Shown piece by piece: positions 58,992-64,000 of a stretch of DNA of 64,000 bases. The stretch's first letter is position 1; each line of letters starts with the position of its first letter. The translations under genes and the position numbers were made by a program. The notes beneath the pieces are model-generated. The model saw only the letters and a program-made list of their open reading frames with translations, was not told the origin of the DNA and did not search any database. The stretch comes from Prosthecobacter fusiformis. GTDB lineage: Bacteria > Verrucomicrobiota > Verrucomicrobiia > Verrucomicrobiales > Verrucomicrobiaceae. Location: NCBI RefSeq assembly GCF_004364345.1, contig NZ_SOCA01000001.1:1240001-1304000 (forward strand), read 5' to 3'.

Positions 58992-60104
58992 ATGCTCGTT
59001 TCCGGCATCCCCTACCGTACCATCTGGCTCCATGAGGCGTCAGTGCGCATCATTGACCAGCGGCGGCTGCCCTGGACCTTTGATCTGCTGGACCTACACA
59101 CCGTCGCTGAAGTGGCTGAAGCCATCCGCGATATGGCCGTGCGCGGCGCGGGCTTGATCGGGGCCACCGCTGGATACGGCATGTGGCTGGCGGCACAGGA
59201 GGCAGCGACGCAAAAAGAACTGCAAAGCCTGGCGGACAGCCTCATTTCCACCCGGCCAACGGCCGTCAATTTAAGCTGGGCCGTGAACCGCCAGCTTGCC
59301 GCCATCCAGGCCGCAGGATTTCAAAACCGGATCGAAACCGCACGCATCACCGCCGAGACGATTGCGGATGAAGATGCAGCCTCCTGCGCCGCCATCGGCC
59401 AGCACGGGCTGGAAATCATCCAGGCCATCTCAGCCCGCAAGCCAGGACAGACTGTTCAGGTGCTGACCCATTGCAATGCCGGCTGGCTGGCCTTTGTGGA
59501 CCACGGCTCCGCCACAGCCCCCATCTATGCAGCCCACGCCGCAGGCATCCCCATCCATGTGTGGGTGGATGAAACCCGCCCGAGGAACCAGGGTGCCCGC
59601 CTCACCGCCTGGGAACTGGCCCAGCAGGGAGTGCCGCATACCGTCATTGCCGATAACACCGGCGGCCACCTCATGCAGCAGGGCATGGTGGATCTGGTGA
59701 TCACGGGAGCGGACCGGGTCACGCGCACTGGGGATGTTGCTAACAAGATCGGCACCTATCTAAAAGCGCTCGCTGCCATGGACAACGGCGTCCCGTTTTA
59801 TGTAGCCCTGCCCAGCTCCACCTTTGACTGGACCCTTAGCGATGGTGTCAAAGGCATACCCATTGAGCAGCGCGCTCCGGATGAAGTGACTGAAATGGAA
59901 GGCATCACCGACAGTGGCAGCATTGAGACGTTGCGTATTGTTTCTCCAGGTTCGGCAGCGGCCAATTATGCCTTTGATGTCACACCGGCCCGTCTGGTGA
60001 CAGGCTTGATCACTGAAAAAGGTCTCTGTTCCACGAACGAAGCCGCCATCTGTGCTCTGCACGGCAAGATACCAAATTCTAACCTCACCGCCCCCCTTTC
60101 ATGA
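58992..60104 (+). CDS. mtnA: Methylthioribose-1-phosphate isomerase
   Basis: A 370-residue enzyme of the methionine salvage pathway, isomerising 5-methylthioribose 1-phosphate to the ribulose form. Family motifs: IRDMAVRGAGLIGATAGYGM, THCNAGWLAFVDHG with catalytic C161, VDETRPRNQGARLTAWEL, and ITGADRVTRTGDVANKIGTY with catalytic D241. These numbers match known MtnA (C160/D240 in B. subtilis). No other mtn gene is in the window. ATG 58992 begins MLVSGIPYRTIW. The stop overlaps the next start (ATGA at 60101). Divergent from the GlcD-like gene with 100 bp between. Confidence 0.95.
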   Translation: MLVSGIPYRTIWLHEASVRIIDQRRLPWTFDLLDLHTVAEVAEAIRDMAVRGAGLIGATAGYGMWLAAQEAATQKELQSLADSLISTRPTAVNLSWAVNRQLAAIQAAGFQNRIETARITAETIADEDAASCAAIGQHGLEIIQAISARKPGQTVQVLTHCNAGWLAFVDHGSATAPIYAAHAAGIPIHVWVDETRPRNQGARLTAWELAQQGVPHTVIADNTGGHLMQQGMVDLVITGADRVTRTGDVANKIGTYLKALAAMDNGVPFYVALPSSTFDWTLSDGVKGIPIEQRAPDEVTEMEGITDSGSIETLRIVSPGSAAANYAFDVTPARLVTGLITEKGLCSTNEAAICALHGKIPNSNLTAPLS

Positions 60105-61705
60105 TCCACGGCTGGCGCTCCCAAATCCACTACTGGAGCCGCAACAGTGGCTTTCTCAAGCGACTCGCTCTGGCCATCGCCACCGCCGGCTTCCTGCTTT
60201 CTCTGCTGATCATCGTACTTACTCCCGATGCCAGCCAGTTCACCTCCACAGATCCTTTGGAGCAAAAATTGCGCACGGAGTGGCAAGTACTTAACCGCGC
60301 GGACAAACCGACCCCGCATGAACTCGTCCGCTGGCTGCATCATGCGACGGATAATATTCATCATTTATGCAGCGTCCTCGGCATCAAAACCACCACCTGG
60401 GACGACTACAAGACCGATGGCCGCCTAGCCGGACATGAAGTACGTCCTTTGCTGGAAAAACACAGTGCCGATCCTGCTGTCGTTCTACTTTGGGAAAACT
60501 ACATCCAGGCATCCCTAAACCGGGATGTGGAGACCTCCCGCTGGCTCAGTGAACAGGCTGCTTTGCCAGCACCTCTTATCACCGCGCCTCTCATCGAATC
60601 TTTTCAACTGGCCGAGCTATCTCCATCCCGGTCACTGGCCGCACTCATGCGGGAGGCGACCCTTTTCCCCAGCCCCCTCGTTCGCGAAGCCGCACTGCAT
60701 ACCGCTTTGGTGCAGAAGGATCTGCCCGCCATGAGGCTGATCGCGGACCAGCCAGACTGGTGGTCCACCATGCCTGCCCAATTACGCCGCGCTGCCGCAT
60801 CGGAGCTGGGAGATTTCCGGCTGCAGCTCCAAAGCATGCTGGCCTATCGATTTATACTGGAGGCTCCCGGCGGCACCCTCGCCGTGGCCTTGCTGGCGGC
60901 TGCCATTTGGTATGTCATTCTGGTCTTGCATGGTCTGCGTGGTACCTGGCGGTGGGTATTCCCACTGCTTCCCTTGCTGGCAGGCATCTTCAGTGTCTGG
61001 CCCGTTTTTTTCATCTCTTCATGGCAGGAATTCACCCTGGGAATGAAGGAGGACGGTCCTTTTCCGCAGGATCTCTGGTACCAAATTGGCGGCGTCGGGA
61101 TGAGGGAGGAGCTATGCAAACTCCTCTTCGCCTCTCTTTTTATGCCTTGGCTGCTCATCAAGAGACCAGCAGGTGGTGCGCTGATGATCGGAGCCTTTGT
61201 CGGCCTGGGCTTCGCCTTGGAGGAAAACATCGGTTATTATCTCCGTGGGGATGACGGGGTTCCCCTCACACGCTTCTTCACGGCGAATTTCTTCCATGCA
61301 GCGCTCACAGGCATCTCCACCCATGCTTTTTATCAATTGTGGCGCTCACGTTTTGGCACGGCTGACCGGTTCATTATCACATTCCTGGGGGTGGTCGTGG
61401 CTCACGGAGCTTATAACTTTGGCTACTCCGACCGCTTCGCAGACACGAATGCGTATCTTTCCATCATCATCCTCGCCTTCGTCGCCTGGCACTTTTTGGA
61501 TCTGGTGGACCAGGAGTGCCCGCCTGGGAGGCAATGGCTGTCCCCGGCAGCGGTCTTTTTAGTGGGCACCGCTTCCCTCATGGCGGTGATCTTTTTATCC
61601 ATCGCCATTCGCACTCCAGACCGGCATATCCTGGTCCTGGCTGCAACCCAATGCATCTCCATGTTCCCTATCGCCTTCATTTATTGGCGCAGATTGAGTC
61701 CCTGA
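60101..61705 (+). CDS. PrsW-family intramembrane metalloprotease with long N-terminal region
   Basis: A 534-residue membrane protein. Helix 1 is LALAIATAGFLLSLLIIVLT; residues about 45-245 are a soluble, mostly helical region; then about eight helices follow. PrsW/CPBP-like metal motifs are visible: MREELCKLLFASLFMPWLL (EExxK), GFALEENIGYYL (ExxxEN-type) and FFHAALTGISTHAFY plus VVAHGAYNF (His ligands). PrsW cleaves the anti-sigma factor RsiW in Bacillus; other members have unknown targets. The translational coupling to mtnA is unusual, and the 200-residue N-terminal extension is longer than in small PrsW proteins. No sigma/anti-sigma pair is in the window. Confidence 0.85.
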   Translation: MIHGWRSQIHYWSRNSGFLKRLALAIATAGFLLSLLIIVLTPDASQFTSTDPLEQKLRTEWQVLNRADKPTPHELVRWLHHATDNIHHLCSVLGIKTTTWDDYKTDGRLAGHEVRPLLEKHSADPAVVLLWENYIQASLNRDVETSRWLSEQAALPAPLITAPLIESFQLAELSPSRSLAALMREATLFPSPLVREAALHTALVQKDLPAMRLIADQPDWWSTMPAQLRRAAASELGDFRLQLQSMLAYRFILEAPGGTLAVALLAAAIWYVILVLHGLRGTWRWVFPLLPLLAGIFSVWPVFFISSWQEFTLGMKEDGPFPQDLWYQIGGVGMREELCKLLFASLFMPWLLIKRPAGGALMIGAFVGLGFALEENIGYYLRGDDGVPLTRFFTANFFHAALTGISTHAFYQLWRSRFGTADRFIITFLGVVVAHGAYNFGYSDRFADTNAYLSIIILAFVAWHFLDLVDQECPPGRQWLSPAAVFLVGTASLMAVIFLSIAIRTPDRHILVLAATQCISMFPIAFIYWRRLSP

Positions 61706-61836
61706 ACCTTGCTTAAGGAGGCTATTCAGCCTTATAGACCACACGCCGCAAGCCAGTTAGAATCTGGGGAACTTTCACACGCGCCTTGCCCCCGGGCAGA
61801 CGTATGCTAAGCTGCACACCCACAAAAACTCTGCAC

Positions 61837-63252
61837 ATGGGCAAAACACTCTTCGAAAAAGTCTGGGAATCACACGTCGTCGGAACGCTCGCCAACGGAC
61901 AGACACAATTGCTCATTGATACCCACTTGGTGCATGAAGTGACCAGCCCGCAGGCTTTTGGTATGCTTCGCGATCTGGGCCTGAAGGTGGCGTATCCGCA
62001 CCGCACCTTTGCGACCGTGGATCACATCGTGCCGACGGATAGCCAGGTTTCCCCTTTTTCCGATCCGTTGGCTGAAGCCATGATCCAGGAGCTCAACAAG
62101 AACGCCAAGGAATTTGGCGTCACCTATTTCAGCCTTTCCAGCGGCAAGCAGGGCATCGTCCACGTTGTCGGGCCGGAGCAGGGCATTACCCAGCCAGGCA
62201 CCACGATCGCCTGCGGTGACTCCCATACCGCCACACACGGTGCCTTTGGTGCCATCGCTTTCGGCATCGGCACGACTCAAGTGCGGGACATCCTGGCTAC
62301 ACAGACCATGGCTCTGAGCAAGATGAAGGTCCGCCGCATCAATGTGGAAGGCAAGCTCCGCCCGGGTGTTTACTCAAAGGACGTCGCCCTTCACATCATC
62401 CGCCTTCTGGGCGCTGGAGGCGGTGTAGGTTACGCCTATGAATACGGTGGCAATGTGTTTGACGGTTTCACGATGGAAGAACGCATGACCGTCTGTAACA
62501 TGGCCATCGAAGGCGGCGCCCGCTGCGGTTATGTGAATCCTGATGAGACCACCTTTGAATACCTCAAAGGCCGTCCTTATTCTCCTAAAGGTGATCAATG
62601 GGACACCACCGTCGCCAAATGGCGCGAGACTGCATCGGATGCGGACGCCAAGTATGATGACATCGTCAACATCCGTGCCGAGGACATCCCGCCGACTGTG
62701 ACCTGGGGCACCAGCCCTGACCAAGCGATCTCCGTCACTGAAAACGTGCCGACTGCGGAAAGCGCCACGACTGAGCCAGGACGCATTTCCATCCAGGACG
62801 CGCTTGATTACATGAAGCTGCCCCCTGGCGAGCCCATCAAAGGCACCAAGATCGACGTGGCCTTCATCGGTTCTTGCACCAACGGTCGTCTCAGCGATTT
62901 CCGCGAAGTAGCCAAGTTCATCAAGGGCAAGAAAGTGGCTGCGAACGTCAAGGCGATTGCTGTCCCAGGATCCCAGATCGTGGATGCCATGGCCCGTCAG
63001 GAAGGCCTGGATAAAGTCTTCTCCGAAGCTGGCTTCGAATGGCGTGGTGCAGGCTGCTCCATGTGCCTGGCCATGAATCCGGACAAGCTCGTGGGTGACC
63101 AGCTTTGTGCTTCCTCCAGTAACCGTAACTTCAAAGGCCGTCAGGGCAGCACCACGGGACGCACCGTTCTGATGTCACCCGTCATGGTGGCCGCCGCAGC
63201 GCTTACCGGCAGCATTGCCGACGCACGCGAGGTGTTCTCCATCGCGGGCTAA
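61837..63252 (+). CDS. leuC: 3-isopropylmalate dehydratase large subunit
   Basis: A 471-residue aconitase-family enzyme of leucine biosynthesis, interconverting 2- and 3-isopropylmalate with LeuD. The [4Fe-4S] ligands are C347 (FIGSCTNGR), C407 and C410 ([15 protein letters not shown]), the same positions as in E. coli LeuC. It begins [32 protein letters not shown]-type substrate motif is present as [20 protein letters not shown]. leuD is not the next gene on this strand inside the window: a cut alpha/beta hydrolase gene follows 84 bp later, so leuD must be elsewhere. Confidence 0.97.
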   Translation: MGKTLFEKVWESHVVGTLANGQTQLLIDTHLVHEVTSPQAFGMLRDLGLKVAYPHRTFATVDHIVPTDSQVSPFSDPLAEAMIQELNKNAKEFGVTYFSLSSGKQGIVHVVGPEQGITQPGTTIACGDSHTATHGAFGAIAFGIGTTQVRDILATQTMALSKMKVRRINVEGKLRPGVYSKDVALHIIRLLGAGGGVGYAYEYGGNVFDGFTMEERMTVCNMAIEGGARCGYVNPDETTFEYLKGRPYSPKGDQWDTTVAKWRETASDADAKYDDIVNIRAEDIPPTVTWGTSPDQAISVTENVPTAESATTEPGRISIQDALDYMKLPPGEPIKGTKIDVAFIGSCTNGRLSDFREVAKFIKGKKVAANVKAIAVPGSQIVDAMARQEGLDKVFSEAGFEWRGAGCSMCLAMNPDKLVGDQLCASSSNRNFKGRQGSTTGRTVLMSPVMVAAAALTGSIADAREVFSIAG

Positions 63253-63336
63253 GCAGTCAGTTTGGTGTCTTTTGTATCGGTTTCAGATACATAACCAGGG
63301 AAGAAAAGGCATGAGTGATGGGTACTCTCCATCCTC

Positions 63337-64000
63337 ATGTCCAGTATTCCGAGCACCCACCGCCGTGACTTCCTACAGACCACAGGTCTGAGCCTCCTCA
63401 GTCTGCCAGTGCTCTCCCAGTTGGGCGGCCCGGCAGCCATCGCTGCGGAAGCCGCTGGCAAAGCGACTTCCCCTGAGTCCCTGCCTCCGCTGAACCGCTT
63501 TCCGCGCATGATGCAGGAATGGCTGATTGATCAGGTACGGGAAGCAGAATCACGCGGCAATGCCAGGCGGGATACTCTCAAAACCCGGGCTGACGCTGAG
63601 GCGTATGTGAAGTCTGTTCAGGAGCGTATTCGCCAGTGCTTTGGCCCTATGCCGGAAAAGACTCCGTTGAACGCCAGGGTGACCGGCACAGTGGTGAGGG
63701 ATAACTACCGCATTGAAAACATCATCTTCGAAAGCCGTCCCGGATACCTGGTGACGGGCAATCTATACCTGCCGTCTGGCCTCGGCGGGAAGAGGCCAGC
63801 GACCATTGGCGTCTGCGGACATTCGGCCAATGGCAAAGCTGCGGAAAGTTATCAAGGCTTTGCTCAGGGGCTGGCCCTCCAGGGTCATATCTGCTTCCTC
63901 ATTGACCCAGTGGGACAAGGGGAGCGCTTTCAATATCTGAAGGATGGCAGCCTGAAGTCTCGCCTCGGTGGCGGCACCTCAGAGCACATCCAAATGGGCA
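63337..64000 (+). CDS. Exported alpha/beta hydrolase (acetyl-xylan-esterase-like), 3' end cut
   Basis: An open frame from ATG 63337 runs to the window end (221 codons). The N terminus STHRRDFLQTTGLSLLSLPV is a Tat-like signal. The following region (NRFPRMMQEWLIDQVREAESR, then IENIIFESRPGYLVTGNLYLP, ATIGVCGHSANGKAAESYQGFAQGLALQGHICFLIDPVGQGER) matches the alpha/beta hydrolase group near acetyl xylan esterases and prolyl oligopeptidases, in which GHSANGK marks the oxyanion region before the distal nucleophile. The catalytic Ser-Asp-His lies mostly beyond the window. Probably a periplasmic carbohydrate esterase. Confidence 0.82.
   Translation, partial: MSSIPSTHRRDFLQTTGLSLLSLPVLSQLGGPAAIAAEAAGKATSPESLPPLNRFPRMMQEWLIDQVREAESRGNARRDTLKTRADAEAYVKSVQERIRQCFGPMPEKTPLNARVTGTVVRDNYRIENIIFESRPGYLVTGNLYLPSGLGGKRPATIGVCGHSANGKAAESYQGFAQGLALQGHICFLIDPVGQGERFQYLKDGSLKSRLGGGTSEHIQMG

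Noticed and set aside
63249-63509. Minus-strand 86-residue frame after leuC
   Set aside because: It overlaps the start and Tat signal of the hydrolase at 63337 and has no recognisable features.
1-64000. Apparent frequent word GTTAGG/CCTAAC across genes and gaps
   Set aside because: A hand count gave about 32 copies on both strands, close to what base composition predicts for 64 kb; no clear strand switch.
1-64000. RNA genes, CRISPR arrays, insertion sequences, attachment sites
   Set aside because: No tRNA T-arm-like motif, rRNA stretch, regularly spaced repeat array or transposase/integrase motif was seen on reading both strands.

Overview
The window most likely comes from a free-living member of the Verrucomicrobia, in the Prosthecobacter/Verrucomicrobium neighbourhood. 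I infer this from the gene content: many Tat or Sec exported proteins, a sulfatase, sialidase-like and parallel beta-helix proteins, a ThuA-like protein, a class II terpene cyclase, and a REP-like triple hairpin in a moderately GC-rich genome. No rRNA, tRNA, CRISPR array, insertion sequence or phage gene was seen. Both window ends cut a gene.

Layout. 1-9.6 kb: a cut membrane protein, an aldo/keto reductase, a Porin_O_P porin, a nucleoside-scavenging run (ThuA-like, exported nucleoside hydrolase, ribokinase), a DEAD-box helicase, an unknown membrane protein and a tiny lipoprotein. 9.8-14 kb: an amidase overlapping an RMDN-like TPR protein, then asparagine synthase on the opposite strand. 14.2-27.1 kb: the most striking block, an apparent operon of a 2565-residue reducing type I PKS (KS-AT-DH-MT-psiKR-ER-KR-ACP, no thioesterase), a stand-alone condensation-fold acyltransferase, a membrane desaturase, a MacB/LolD-type ABC transporter and a LolA-like carrier. 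This combination parallels the mycobacterial PDIM system and may make and export an unusual outer-membrane lipid. 27.1-36.4 kb: housekeeping and repair genes (Nif3-like, 3-methyladenine glycosylase), a lactonase-like protein and a terpene cyclase that both carry in-frame insertions, a PHP protein, and cdaA - short CdaR-like membrane gene - glmM.

36.4-45.1 kb: envelope proteins (LptA-like lipoprotein, GH25-like protein, sulfatase, AsmA-like protein, leucine-rich-repeat lipoprotein, pyruvyltransferase-like protein), with a lower-GC two-gene accessory island (41.1-42.1 kb) that has a clear promoter/operator. 45.1-57.4 kb: a carbohydrate utilisation locus with a LacI regulator, FAD oxidoreductase, SSS symporter, two sialidase-like proteins, a beta-helix protein, a beta-propeller hydrolase, a sugar epimerase and an SDR. 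Three of its transcription units share the same upstream motif TCCAC-N12-GTGAA, which suggests one regulon. 57.5-64 kb: a GlcD-like oxidase, mtnA overlapping a PrsW-type protease, leuC, and a cut alpha/beta hydrolase.

All functions are inferred from reading motifs by eye; no database search was possible. Start codons were often moved inward from the longest reading frame to place signal peptides or domains at the N terminus.
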